Assembly (NCBI GenBank): GCA_018647765.1 | Contig: JABGSN010000058.1 | Span: 60,885 to 124,884, forward strand | Reading direction: 5' to 3' | Length of the DNA: 64,000 nucleotides | Origin: Oceanospirillaceae bacterium | GTDB lineage: Bacteria; Pseudomonadota; Gammaproteobacteria; Pseudomonadales; Balneatricaceae | Shown here: positions 46,743 to 55,513 of the stretch, in pieces | How the letters are laid out: each line of letters begins with the position of its first letter | Numbering within the stretch: the stretch's first letter is position 1 | Program-made: the position numbers and the translations under genes | The notes under the pieces: model-generated | What the model saw: only the letters and a program-made list of their open reading frames with translations | The model's database searches: none | Told to the model about the DNA's origin: nothing

Positions 46743-46770
46743 AGTATAGAGTGCAGCTATTATCTACAAA
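46743..46770 (-). promoter_or_regulatory. possible acpP promoter
   Basis: On the minus strand TTTGTA (46770-46765), a 16-base spacer and TATACT (46748-46743), about 108 bases upstream of acpP in the 207-base fabG-acpP gap. Confidence 0.4.
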
Positions 46771-46842
46771 CTGGCCAAAAATGCAACCTTAAAACGCTAA
46801 TTTGTGCGCCACAAGGCGACAAAAACTGGCCAACTGCGCAAC

Positions 46843-47589
46843 TTAGCTCATATACATGCCACCATTTACATGGATGGTCTCACCAGTAATGTATGCCCCA
46901 GCATCACTGGCCAAAAACCCAACAATATTAGCAATATCTTCTGGTGCACCCAAACGCTGTAACGGAATTTGCTTACGTAACACATCTTTTTGCTCGTCGC
47001 CCAAGGCTTCGGTCATATCGGTAGCAATAAATCCAGGGGCAATCGAGTTTACCGTGACGTTGCGAGAGGCCACTTCACGCGCCATAGCACGACTGAACCC
47101 CTCCACGCCCGCTTTGGCAGCGGCGTAGTTGGCTTGACCCATGTTGCCCATGGAACCCACCACCGAGCTAATGTTGACGACTCGACCCCAACGGGCCTTG
47201 GTCATGCCACGCAAACAACCCTTAGACATGCGGAAGATTGAACTCATGTTGGTGTTCACTACATCGTCCCACTCGTCGTTTTTCATACGCATCAGCAGGT
47301 TATCTCGGGTAATACCAGCATTATTAACGAGGATAGTGGGCGCACCAAAGGCCTCAACAATAGCCTTTAGCGTGGCATCTACCGACTCTGCACTAGACAC
47401 GTTTAAAACCATACCCATACCCGCATTACCGGCACCTTTTAAGGCCTCAGTAATAGACTGAGCTCCACTATCTGAAGTGGCAGTACCAATCACTACCGCA
47501 CCTTGAGAAGCCAACTGCAAAGCAATCGCTTTACCTATGCCACGAGTCGCGCCTGTAACGAGTGCTACTTTGCCATCAATTGCCAACAT
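46843..47589 (-). CDS. fabG: 3-oxoacyl-ACP reductase
   Basis: This 248-residue NADPH-dependent short-chain dehydrogenase reduces 3-oxoacyl-ACP. It has the cofactor motif TGATRGIGKAIA at residues 12-23, NNAG at 89-92, and the catalytic Ser142, Tyr155 and Lys159 in NISSVVGSMGNMGQANYAAAKAG. It is 15 bases downstream of fabD in the fatty-acid synthesis operon. Confidence 0.98.
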   Translation of the reverse strand: MLAIDGKVALVTGATRGIGKAIALQLASQGAVVIGTATSDSGAQSITEALKGAGNAGMGMVLNVSSAESVDATLKAIVEAFGAPTILVNNAGITRDNLLMRMKNDEWDDVVNTNMSSIFRMSKGCLRGMTKARWGRVVNISSVVGSMGNMGQANYAAAKAGVEGFSRAMAREVASRNVTVNSIAPGFIATDMTEALGDEQKDVLRKQIPLQRLGAPEDIANIVGFLASDAGAYITGETIHVNGGMYMS

Positions 47590-47604
47590 AATTTGTTCCG
47601 TTTA

Positions 47605-48537
47605 TTAGAGTTCTAGAGCCGCCGCCAACGAAGCTGCATCATTAATTGCAGCAGCCTGTAAGGTTTTATCAATTCGCTTATTTAAGCCGGTAAGGACTTT
47701 GCCTGGCCCGCATTCTATCACAAGCTCGGCACCACTTGTGGCTATGCTTGTAATACACTGGGCCCACAACACAGGTTGATGTAGCTGCGCCACTAGGTTT
47801 TCAACAATGGCTTTTGCCGATTGCACAGGCTTAGCATCAACGTTCTGTATGACCGCTATGTTGGGCACGGTCACGGTGATACCCGCCAACTCGGCTTGCA
47901 GTTTCTCTGCCGCTGGCTGCATAAGCGCACAATGAGAAGGGGCACTCACGGGCAGCGGTAACGCGCGCTTTGCCCCAGCATCCTTACACGCAACCATGGC
48001 CCGCTCAACGGCGGCTTTAGCGCCCGCGATCACCACCTGCCCTGGCGAGTTATAGTTAACGGGGGTAACCACCTGGCCTTGGGCCGAAGCCTCACACGCA
48101 CTAACGATATCGGCATCGGCCAAACCGATGATCGCCGCCATTGAGCCTTCTCCAGCGGGTACAGCGGCCTGCATAAACTGACCGCGGGCTTGGACCAACT
48201 TAACCGCATCGGCAAAATCTAAGGCACCAGAACAAACAAGTGCCGAGTATTCACCCAAGCTGTGACCTGACATCACGTGTGGCGTTGCACCGCCACACTC
48301 TTGCCACAAACGCCACAGAGCCACACTGGCGGTTAGCAACGCAGGTTGAGTAATGTGGGTCTGATTTAGCTGCCCTTCAGCATCTTCTTGCACCAACTGC
48401 CAAAGGTCGTAACCTAAGGTTTGGCTTGCTTCTTCGAAGGTGTGTTTAACAACAGCGTGCTGCTGGCCCAATTCGGCCAACATGCCAACGCTCTGTGAGC
48501 CTTGGCCTGGAAATACAAATGCGATACGAGAACTCAT
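47605..48537 (-). CDS. fabD: malonyl-CoA:ACP transacylase
   Basis: This 310-residue enzyme loads malonate onto ACP. It has FVFPGQGSQSVGML at residues 7-20, the nucleophile Ser93 in SGHSLGEYSALVCSG, the catalytic His in SAPSHCALMQPAAEKL near 200, and GPGKVLTGLNKRI near the C-terminus. It is 21 bases downstream of plsX with no fabH in between, as in Pseudomonas. Confidence 0.98.
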   Translation of the reverse strand: MSSRIAFVFPGQGSQSVGMLAELGQQHAVVKHTFEEASQTLGYDLWQLVQEDAEGQLNQTHITQPALLTASVALWRLWQECGGATPHVMSGHSLGEYSALVCSGALDFADAVKLVQARGQFMQAAVPAGEGSMAAIIGLADADIVSACEASAQGQVVTPVNYNSPGQVVIAGAKAAVERAMVACKDAGAKRALPLPVSAPSHCALMQPAAEKLQAELAGITVTVPNIAVIQNVDAKPVQSAKAIVENLVAQLHQPVLWAQCITSIATSGAELVIECGPGKVLTGLNKRIDKTLQAAAINDAASLAAALEL

Positions 48538-48558
48538 GATATGCCCTTAGTACTAGTG

Positions 48559-49569
48559 TTATTCAAATACTGGTTCGTTTTGCAGTCGCTCAGCAACCTG
48601 CATTTCAACGTAATCCTGGGTCGCCTCAATGGCGTAGGTTAAGGCTGTGGTATTGGCGTAACTATGGGATTTAACCACCAGTCCCTGTAAACCTAACAAA
48701 AACGCACCGTTAAGCCGATCAGGGTCAAATTGAAACTGCCAAGCTTGCATAATACGCTCGATTTGCTGAGCGGTAAGGTCACTGCGCTGCAAGTCTTCAT
48801 TAAATCGCAGCGCCAGCATATTACTAACGCCCTCACCTGATTTTATTAAAATATTACCCGTATAGCCATCACAAATCACAATATCTGCTTGGCCATCGAA
48901 TACCTCTTGGGGCTCAACATAACCCAAGTAGTTGAGCTTGGTGTCTGCACTTAACAAGGCATCGGCTGCTTGCACTTGGTCCTGACCGCTGCCCGCTTCG
49001 GTGGCAATATTAAGCAGCTTCAAACTGACCTGCGGATTTTTCTGCAAGCTAGATTCAAGCGCCTGTCCAAGCTGTCCAAACTGATACAGCTGCTCGCCAC
49101 TTGAGCTGAGGTTGGCACCAATATCCAACACCAAACACATACCGTTGCGTGTAGGTATATGGCTTGCAAATGCAGGCCTTTCGTAACCGGGCAGCATCTT
49201 AATTAAGTGACGGCTTAATGCCATTAGCGCAGCCGAGCTACCACCACTTACACAGGCATGAGCTTTGCCTTCTGCAACCAGTGCGAGTGCCTGATACATT
49301 GAGGAGTCTTGTTTTTGTCGCAAAATGACCATTAAATCATCGGTTTTTTCAACCACTTGAGTGGCGCCAACCAAATGCAAACGTTTTAACAGGGGTGTTT
49401 GTTTTTCATCGACAGCAGCCAGCAATGGGGCGAGTGAAGATTCAGGTCCAACCCAGAGCAGGGTTAAGTGGGGATGGCGCTCGAGGCAAGAAAGTGCTGC
49501 CTCGAGGCTGGTTTTGGGACCTAAGTCCCCACCCATTGCATCAAGTGCAAGGGTGTAATACGCCGACAA
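48559..49569 (-). CDS. plsX: phosphate acyltransferase PlsX
   Basis: This 336-residue peripheral membrane enzyme converts acyl-ACP to acyl-phosphate for phospholipid synthesis. It has the N-terminal ALDAMGGDLGP, HACVSGGSSAALMAL, LVLDIGANLSS and VICDGYTGNILIKSGEG. The start appears to be a TTG at 49569, one base after the rpmF stop, because the family N-terminus (xxxTLALDAMGGD) begins there and no ATG is available. This would keep PlsX translation weak and coupled to L32. Confidence 0.96.
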   Translation of the reverse strand: MSAYYTLALDAMGGDLGPKTSLEAALSCLERHPHLTLLWVGPESSLAPLLAAVDEKQTPLLKRLHLVGATQVVEKTDDLMVILRQKQDSSMYQALALVAEGKAHACVSGGSSAALMALSRHLIKMLPGYERPAFASHIPTRNGMCLVLDIGANLSSSGEQLYQFGQLGQALESSLQKNPQVSLKLLNIATEAGSGQDQVQAADALLSADTKLNYLGYVEPQEVFDGQADIVICDGYTGNILIKSGEGVSNMLALRFNEDLQRSDLTAQQIERIMQAWQFQFDPDRLNGAFLLGLQGLVVKSHSYANTTALTYAIEATQDYVEMQVAERLQNEPVFE

Positions 49570-49570
49570 A

Positions 49571-49750
49571 TTAATCGGCGTCTTGGTTAACTACCTGACG
49601 ACCCTTGTAAAAGCCATCAGCTGTTACATGGTGACGACGGTGAGTCTCACCTGTAGTAGAATCAACTGCCAAAGTGGCAGTGCCTAGGGCATCGTGTGAA
49701 CGACGTTGTCCACGCCTAGAACGGGTTACTTTGCTCTTTTGTACAGCCAT
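49571..49750 (-). CDS. rpmF: 50S ribosomal protein L32
   Basis: This 59-residue protein starts [20 protein letters not shown] and ends RQVVNQDAD, the standard gammaproteobacterial L32. It lacks the four zinc-binding cysteines of zinc-ribbon L32 forms, so it is the zinc-independent type. It lies between yceD and plsX, the conserved order that links translation to lipid synthesis. Confidence 0.97.
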   Translation of the reverse strand: MAVQKSKVTRSRRGQRRSHDALGTATLAVDSTTGETHRRHHVTADGFYKGRQVVNQDAD

Positions 49751-49774
49751 GGCTGAAAACTCCTAATTGGTAAA

Positions 49775-50284
49775 CTAATCTTTTTGCAGTAAAGCCTGCA
49801 GCCCTTCGAAAGGATTTGGCTTTTCCTGCACGGTTTCTTTGCCGCCAAAACTGGATGTAACTTCACAATCCGAATGATAGGCCACAATGGGTATATTCAA
49901 AATCATTTCGTGATCAATGAACTCATTCATATCAAGCTTCTTATCTTCCAATAACCAAGGGTCATATTCTGTGGGGAGATTCTCCGCCTGCTCTTCTGTG
50001 AGTACAATAGCCACGTTTAAGTCTGCCATTATATCAAGGCTAATGGCATCTAAACAGCGTTGACACGCAATTTGCACACCTTCAATTGAAGATTTACCCG
50101 TAATAACCGGCCGATGGGCGTTATCTCGAGCAAAATGCAACTCTACATTTACCCGACCTTGACCCGACTGTAGATAACTGCAAAACCCTGCCAAGCTGAC
50201 TAACTCAACGTGACCGGTAATAGTTTGCTGGCCATCACACAACTTGCGCGGGTCCAAAAATGGAGGTAAAGGTGTCTCAAACAT
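49775..50284 (-). CDS. yceD: YceD/DUF177 family protein (23S rRNA accumulation protein)
   Basis: This 169-residue protein has the DUF177 pattern: an early LVSLAGFCSYLQSG, the CQRCLD motif near residue 63, then LDMNEFIDHEMILNIPIVAYH and the C-terminal KPNPFEGLQALLQKD. In E. coli YceD affects 23S rRNA accumulation. Position directly upstream of rpmF (24 bases) is the conserved one. Confidence 0.94.
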   Translation of the reverse strand: MFETPLPPFLDPRKLCDGQQTITGHVELVSLAGFCSYLQSGQGRVNVELHFARDNAHRPVITGKSSIEGVQIACQRCLDAISLDIMADLNVAIVLTEEQAENLPTEYDPWLLEDKKLDMNEFIDHEMILNIPIVAYHSDCEVTSSFGGKETVQEKPNPFEGLQALLQKD

Positions 50285-50405
50285 GGCGCGATATATTAGT
50301 CATCTACCCGCCTCATGTCAAAGAAAAACAGCATTGAATTAGCAATAATTCGCGTTATTGTTAGCTTTTTTACAATTTAATCAATTTACCACCTAACTCA
50401 AGGCC

Positions 50406-51371
50406 TTAATTGAGTTGTAGAGGCTGATTGAGGGTTTGACTCAAACCCCAAGAAATACTACTTTGGGTTTGTGCACCCAGTTCATCTATGACCTGTTCTA
50501 GGGCCGTTTTCGGGGCTGAATACCAAACCTTTTTGGACACACCTACGCGATCCCGCGCAACACTGTGCAAATTGCCTAAACCATCAATCAAACCCAATTC
50601 TAAGGCTTTTTGGCCATGCCAAACGGTACCCGAGTATAACCCAGGGTCATCACTCAAGCGGTCGCCTCTACCGAGCTCAACTTGGCTGATAAATTGCTGA
50701 TGAATGTCGTCCAACAAGTCTTGAAATATCGCCTTGTGAGCCGCCTTTTCGGGTACAAACGGATCCAAAAAATCTTTATTTCCACCAGCCGTATAAGTCC
50801 TGCGCTCCACACCTAACTTGGCAATTAATTGATCAAAACCAAAGCCACTGCTAATAACGCCAATTGAGCCCACCGTACTGGCTTTGTCGGCATAGATAAA
50901 ATCGGCTGCCGCGGCGATGTAATAGGCACCAGAGGCGCCCACGTCTGCAATCACGGCGTATACCGGCTTATTGGGGTATGCCAGCTTCATCAACTGCAGT
51001 TCATCAAACACGATGCCCGCCTGTACAGGACTACCACCAGGGCTGTTAATATTGAGCAGTACCGCTTTTGAGTTGGCGGCTTCAAACGCCTCAGACAAGG
51101 CCGGCAAAATCTGCTCTGCGCTCGCCTCAGCGCCCGCCATAATTGGACCAAACACATCCACCACGGCCACATGGTCTTGCGACTCTGCCATAGCTCCGGC
51201 GTCGTCCTCACTGACCAATAACGCTAATACCGTAAATGCAAATACAAAGCTTAGGCTTTTAAAGAAAATGCCCCACCGCCGGGCGCTTTTTTGCTCTCGC
51301 TGAATGCTAGTGACCAATTGACTAATCACTTTCCACTCTTGCTTATTGGTTTGGGTGGGTTCGAGGCTCAT
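50406..51371 (-). CDS. sppA: S49 signal peptide peptidase, short SppA type
   Basis: This 321-residue inner-membrane serine protease digests leftover signal peptides. It has one membrane helix (about 33-53) and a single S49 domain with catalytic Ser147 in DVGASGAYYIAAAAD and Lys199 in TAGGNKDFLDPF; the numbering equals that of Bacillus SppA. NINSPGGSPVQAG and TVGSIGVISSGFGFDQL complete the fold. It is the short one-domain form, unlike E. coli SppA, and is the second S49 protease in this window besides SohB. Confidence 0.93.
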   Translation of the reverse strand: MSLEPTQTNKQEWKVISQLVTSIQREQKSARRWGIFFKSLSFVFAFTVLALLVSEDDAGAMAESQDHVAVVDVFGPIMAGAEASAEQILPALSEAFEAANSKAVLLNINSPGGSPVQAGIVFDELQLMKLAYPNKPVYAVIADVGASGAYYIAAAADFIYADKASTVGSIGVISSGFGFDQLIAKLGVERRTYTAGGNKDFLDPFVPEKAAHKAIFQDLLDDIHQQFISQVELGRGDRLSDDPGLYSGTVWHGQKALELGLIDGLGNLHSVARDRVGVSKKVWYSAPKTALEQVIDELGAQTQSSISWGLSQTLNQPLQLN

Positions 51372-51514
51372 AGAGGCATTCCTGAATAAGATGTTGATTG
51401 ATAATAACTATAAACATATGGATGGGATGTTTTATGGATTTTAAAAGCCCTCGCCTTTGCATTTTTCTCTGTTATGCTAAACATCAAACAACAAAAACAA
51501 GGAAGCTTATCCAT

Positions 51515-52873
51515 ATGGACACCATAGACGCCCTCATATCTCCCCAAGGCAGCTTAGACATCTTAACCCTTGAAGAGATCAAGCAACTGCACAAGTCCGC
51601 CTCTACAGGCTTACACGAGCTATTTAGACAGTGTTGCCTAGCGGTACTCAATTGCGGCATCGAAGAAGACGATATTGCCGCCCTTCTTGAGCGTAATGCT
51701 CAATTTGACGTTGAGGTAGTGCCACAAACCCGAGGCGTGCTACTACAACTCAACAATGCCCCAGCAAGCGCTTTTGTGGATGGAGAAATCATCCTTGGCA
51801 TCAAAGAAAACCTCTACTCGGTGTTGCGAGATATCATCTACATCGGCAATAGTTTGCTTGATAGTGAACAACCCCACAACGGTGCAGAGCTCACAGCGTT
51901 AGTGTTCCAAATACTGCGCCATGCACAAGCCCTAGCTCCACGCCGCAAGCCAAAAATTGTTGTCTGCTGGGGCGGACACTCAATTAAAACCATCGAATAT
52001 AACTACACCAAACGCGTGGGTTACGACCTTGGCCTACGGGGTTATGATATCTGTACCGGCTGTGGACCTGGCGCTATGAAAGGCCCCATGAAAGGCGCAC
52101 ACATTGCCCATGCTAAACAGCGGTGCCACGATTACCGCTACATTGGCATAACAGAACCTGGCATTATAGCCGCCGAGTCTCCCAACCCAATGGTCAACGA
52201 ACTGATCATTATGCCCGATATTGAAAAGCGCCTAGAAGCGTTTGTTCGCCTTGGCCATGCCTTTATCGTGTTCCCAGGCGGTGCAGGTACAGCGGAGGAA
52301 ATACTTTATTTATTGGGCATCTTACTGCACCCCAACAACGACCAACTGACGGTGCCACTCATTTTTACCGGGCCAGAAAGCTCAAAAGCCTATTTTGAAC
52401 AAATTGACGCCTTTATCGGCGCCACTCTGGGCCCCAAAGCTCAGGCAAAGTACCAAATAATTATTGAAGACCCCAGCGCCGTAGCACAAGTCGTTAACGC
52501 CCAAATAGAGCAAGTAGTGGAGCACCGCCAGGCTGTGGGTGACGCCTATCACTACAACTGGCAACTGCACATAGAAGAAGACTTCCAGCACCCATTTATC
52601 CCCACCCACGCCAATATGTCGAACCTAGAACTTACCGCCCAGTTACCCACAGCACAGCTTGCCAGCAACCTACGTAAAGCCATGAGTGGCATTGTCGCTG
52701 GCAACGTTAAAACCTTTGGCTTAGCCCAGATTCAGCAACATGGGCCTTATCAGCTCAACGCCGAGGCCGCCCTATTAGAAAAGTTGGATGTGCTGTTGCA
52801 TAGTTTTGTGGCCCAAGATCGAATGAAATTGCCCGGTAGCAAAGCCTATGAGCCGTGTTATAGAGTCAGCTAG
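51515..52873 (+). CDS. ppnN: pyrimidine/purine nucleotide 5'-monophosphate nucleosidase (PpnN/YgdH)
   Basis: This 452-residue enzyme splits nucleoside 5'-monophosphates to base and ribose 5-phosphate and in E. coli is tuned by (p)ppGpp. The central LOG-type Rossmann domain has VCWGGHSIKTIEYNY, GYDICTGCGPGAMKGPMKG and the catalytic-site motif FPGGAGTAEEILYLLG. Flanking N- and C-terminal domains are of normal YgdH length. ATG 51515 with an AAGGAAG site is chosen; an upstream start at 51398 adds 39 unconserved residues. It is divergent from sppA. Confidence 0.95.
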   Translation: MDTIDALISPQGSLDILTLEEIKQLHKSASTGLHELFRQCCLAVLNCGIEEDDIAALLERNAQFDVEVVPQTRGVLLQLNNAPASAFVDGEIILGIKENLYSVLRDIIYIGNSLLDSEQPHNGAELTALVFQILRHAQALAPRRKPKIVVCWGGHSIKTIEYNYTKRVGYDLGLRGYDICTGCGPGAMKGPMKGAHIAHAKQRCHDYRYIGITEPGIIAAESPNPMVNELIIMPDIEKRLEAFVRLGHAFIVFPGGAGTAEEILYLLGILLHPNNDQLTVPLIFTGPESSKAYFEQIDAFIGATLGPKAQAKYQIIIEDPSAVAQVVNAQIEQVVEHRQAVGDAYHYNWQLHIEEDFQHPFIPTHANMSNLELTAQLPTAQLASNLRKAMSGIVAGNVKTFGLAQIQQHGPYQLNAEAALLEKLDVLLHSFVAQDRMKLPGSKAYEPCYRVS

Positions 52874-52910
52874 GGGCGTCTATTACACATCATTCCGGCG
52901 TTAATTGAGC

Positions 52911-52974
52911 GTCATTCCGGCGTAGGCCGGAATCTTCTCCAACCTCGTGAGATCCTGACCTTCGTCAGGATGAC
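52911..52974. repeat. REP/BIME-like paired hairpin repeat, copy 1
   Basis: Two hairpins face each other: TTCCGGC-GTAG-GCCGGAA and ATCCTGAC-CTTC-GTCAGGAT. The ends GTCAT/ATGAC are inverted. The element lies between the convergent ppnN (+) and the CoA transferase (-) and may also terminate both. A partial extra copy of the first arm, CATTCCGGCG, starts 22 bases before it (52891). It is related to the element at 60279-60341. Confidence 0.85.
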
Positions 52975-52995
52975 CTGCTGGAGGAATGAAGCCGA

Positions 52996-54180
52996 TTACT
53001 CCCCCAGCCAATCTTTCAGCACTTCATCCGTGTGCTGACCTAAAGTGGGTGGTGCTTGGGTGTATTGAATCGGCGTTGCAGAGTATTTAATGGGATTGGC
53101 CACACTAGCCACCTTACCTAAGGTGACGTGATCCAGCTCCAACTGCATATCACGAGCCTGTATCTGCGGATTATCAAACACCTGATCTATGGTGCAGATA
53201 GGCCCACAAGGCACGCCCACCTCATTCAGTTGCGCCAACCACCAAACCGTCGTTTGTTGCTGCATGATCGCCACCACTTGAGGCACCAATGCGGCGCGGT
53301 TTGCCACCCGTAGTGAGTTAGTGGCGTAATCCACTTGATGCGCTAACTCCGGCTGACCTGCCACTTGGCAAAAACGCTGAAACTGGCCATCATTACCCAC
53401 GGCTAAAATTAAATGGCCATCGGCCGTCGCAAAGGCCTGATAAGGCACAATGTTGGGGTGCGAATTGCCTAACCGCTCTGGGTTATTGCCTGTCGCCAAA
53501 TAATTCATGGCCTGGTTAGCCAGCGTCGCCACCTGTACATCGAGCAAGGCTAGGTCTATGTGCTGACCTTGCCCCGTACGTAATTGATGAATCAAGGCCC
53601 CTTGGATGGCATTAGACGCATACAAACCGGTCATTACATCGGCTAAAGCCACACCCACCTTCATCGGTTCGCCCTTGGCATCTCCGGTGACACTCATCAA
53701 ACCACCCATGGCTTGAATCATAAAATCGTAGCCAGCGCGATCTTTATAAGGCCCAGTTTGACCAAAGCCAGTGATAGAGCAATAGATTAAACCAGGGTTA
53801 AGGTCGCTTAAGGATGCGTAATCGAGGCCATATTTGGCTAAACCACCCACCTTAAAATTTTCAATCAACACATCGGCCTTCGCCGCCAGTTGCTTAATGA
53901 TAGCTTGACCTTGCGCACTAGACATATCCACACACAAAGAGCGTTTGCCACGGTTAGCCGTCTGAAAGTAAGCAGCTTGACGGTCTTCGCTGTCTTCAAT
54001 ACCAGCCGCTGTAGGCATGTATGGTGGGCCCCAAGAACGGGTATCATCCCCCGCCCCTGGGCGCTCCACTTTAATGACGTCGGCACCCAAGTCTGCCAGC
54101 ATCTGACCAGCCCAAGGGCCAGCCAAAATACGGCTTAAATCAAGTACCTTAATTCCCTGTAATGGCGTCGTAAAACTCAT
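52996..54180 (-). CDS. CaiB/BaiF family III CoA transferase, probably glutarate-type
   Basis: This 394-residue family III CoA transferase has the N-terminal LQGIKVLDLSRILAGPWAGQMLADLGADVIKVE and NRGKRSLCVD. The catalytic Asp152 is in AGYDFMIQAMGG, with the C-terminal LGQHTDEVL. It lies 23 bases downstream of gcdH, the arrangement of gcdH-gcdG in Pseudomonas and of the human glutaryl-CoA pathway enzyme SUGCT. A role in activating glutarate with succinyl-CoA is therefore likely, inferred from context. Confidence 0.88.
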   Translation of the reverse strand: MSFTTPLQGIKVLDLSRILAGPWAGQMLADLGADVIKVERPGAGDDTRSWGPPYMPTAAGIEDSEDRQAAYFQTANRGKRSLCVDMSSAQGQAIIKQLAAKADVLIENFKVGGLAKYGLDYASLSDLNPGLIYCSITGFGQTGPYKDRAGYDFMIQAMGGLMSVTGDAKGEPMKVGVALADVMTGLYASNAIQGALIHQLRTGQGQHIDLALLDVQVATLANQAMNYLATGNNPERLGNSHPNIVPYQAFATADGHLILAVGNDGQFQRFCQVAGQPELAHQVDYATNSLRVANRAALVPQVVAIMQQQTTVWWLAQLNEVGVPCGPICTIDQVFDNPQIQARDMQLELDHVTLGKVASVANPIKYSATPIQYTQAPPTLGQHTDEVLKDWLGE

Positions 54181-54203
54181 GGTCTAGGCCCTTTAAACAA
54201 GAC

Positions 54204-55382
54204 TTAATAAAACGCTTGAATACCCGTTTGGGCACGACCCAGGATCAAGGCATGCACGTCATGGGTGCCCTCATAGGTGTTCACCGCTTCGAGGTTCATC
54301 ACATGGCGGATAACGCCAAATTCGTCGCTCACGCCATTACCGCCATGCATGTCACGTGATTGACGTGCTACATCTAACGACTTACCGCAGTTATTACGCT
54401 TCATTAGTGAAATCAGCTCAACGGGGCAATTGTCAGCGTCCATCAAACGGCCCATTTGCAAACAACCTTGCAGGCCAATGGAAATTTCGGTTTGCATATC
54501 TGCAAGCTTCTTTTGGATTAACTGGGTTGCAGCCAATGGGCGACCAAACTGAGTACGGTCTAGGGTGTATTGACGGGCAGCCTGCCAACAAAACTCTGCA
54601 GCGCCCAACGCACCCCAAGCAATGCCGTAACGGGCTTTGTTCAAACAACCAAACGGGCCCGCAAGGCCTTTAATGGAGGGAAATAGATTTTCTTCTGGGA
54701 CGAACACATTATCCATCACGATTTCGCCAGTAACAGAAGCGCGTAAGGAGAACTTACCTTCTATCTTAGGGGTGGTTAAACCGTCCATACCACGTTCTAA
54801 AACAAACCCACGAATCACGCCATCAAGCTTGGCCCAAACCACCATCACATCGGCAATGGGCGAGTTCGTGATCCACATTTTAGCCCCCGTTAACCGGTAA
54901 CCGCCATCAACGGCTTCGGCACGGGTAATCATACTTGCAGGGTCAGAACCAGAACCTGGTTCGGTTAAACCAAAACAACCCACCCACTCACCACTGGCAA
55001 GCTTTGGCAAATACTTCATGCGCTGTTCTTCGGTGCCGTAGGCGTAAATTGGATGCATTACCAAAGACGACTGCACACTCATGGCCGAGCGATAACCGCT
55101 GTCTACGCGTTCTACTTCACGTGCCACAAGGCCATAGCTCACATAGTTAACACCGGCGCAACCGTACTTTTCTGGAATGGTGGCACCTAACAAACCTAGC
55201 TCACCGAATTCAGTCATGATTTCGCGATCAAAAATCTCTTCACGGTTGGCCTTTTGTACACGACGCGCCAAACCGTCCTGACAATAATCATAGGCCGCAT
55301 CACGAATCATACGTTCTTCAGAAGTAAGCTGTTGGTCTAAAAAGAAAGGGTCCTGCCAAGAAAATTCGGTACGTGAAGCCAT
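54204..55382 (-). CDS. gcdH: glutaryl-CoA dehydrogenase
   Basis: This 392-residue FAD enzyme oxidises and decarboxylates glutaryl-CoA to crotonyl-CoA in lysine and tryptophan breakdown. The GCDH-specific features are [23 protein letters not shown] at the N-terminus, [32 protein letters not shown], and the catalytic Glu near residue 370 in [20 protein letters not shown]. Electrons pass via ETF to the etfD product. It is the first gene of a two-gene operon with the CoA transferase, behind a promoter with a palindrome. Confidence 0.96.
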   Translation of the reverse strand: MASRTEFSWQDPFFLDQQLTSEERMIRDAAYDYCQDGLARRVQKANREEIFDREIMTEFGELGLLGATIPEKYGCAGVNYVSYGLVAREVERVDSGYRSAMSVQSSLVMHPIYAYGTEEQRMKYLPKLASGEWVGCFGLTEPGSGSDPASMITRAEAVDGGYRLTGAKMWITNSPIADVMVVWAKLDGVIRGFVLERGMDGLTTPKIEGKFSLRASVTGEIVMDNVFVPEENLFPSIKGLAGPFGCLNKARYGIAWGALGAAEFCWQAARQYTLDRTQFGRPLAATQLIQKKLADMQTEISIGLQGCLQMGRLMDADNCPVELISLMKRNNCGKSLDVARQSRDMHGGNGVSDEFGVIRHVMNLEAVNTYEGTHDVHALILGRAQTGIQAFY

Positions 55383-55443
55383 GGGTTAATCTCGCTGGTT
55401 TAAGTGGTATAAATAGGTTAGCAGCTTAATATATCGTCATTTT

Positions 55444-55472
55444 AACATAATGTCGACATTTTTATTAATCAA
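55444..55472 (-). promoter_or_regulatory. gcdH promoter with palindromic operator in the spacer
   Basis: On the minus strand TTGATT (55472-55467), a 17-base spacer and TATGTT (55449-55444). The perfect 12-bp palindrome AATGTCGACATT (55449-55460) occupies the -10 side of the spacer, where a bound repressor would block RNA polymerase. The regulator is not identified; no GcdR-type gene is adjacent. Confidence 0.5.
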
Positions 55473-55513
55473 TCAGCAATTTTGCAATTGAGGCCCATGG
55501 CTAAGACAAATAC

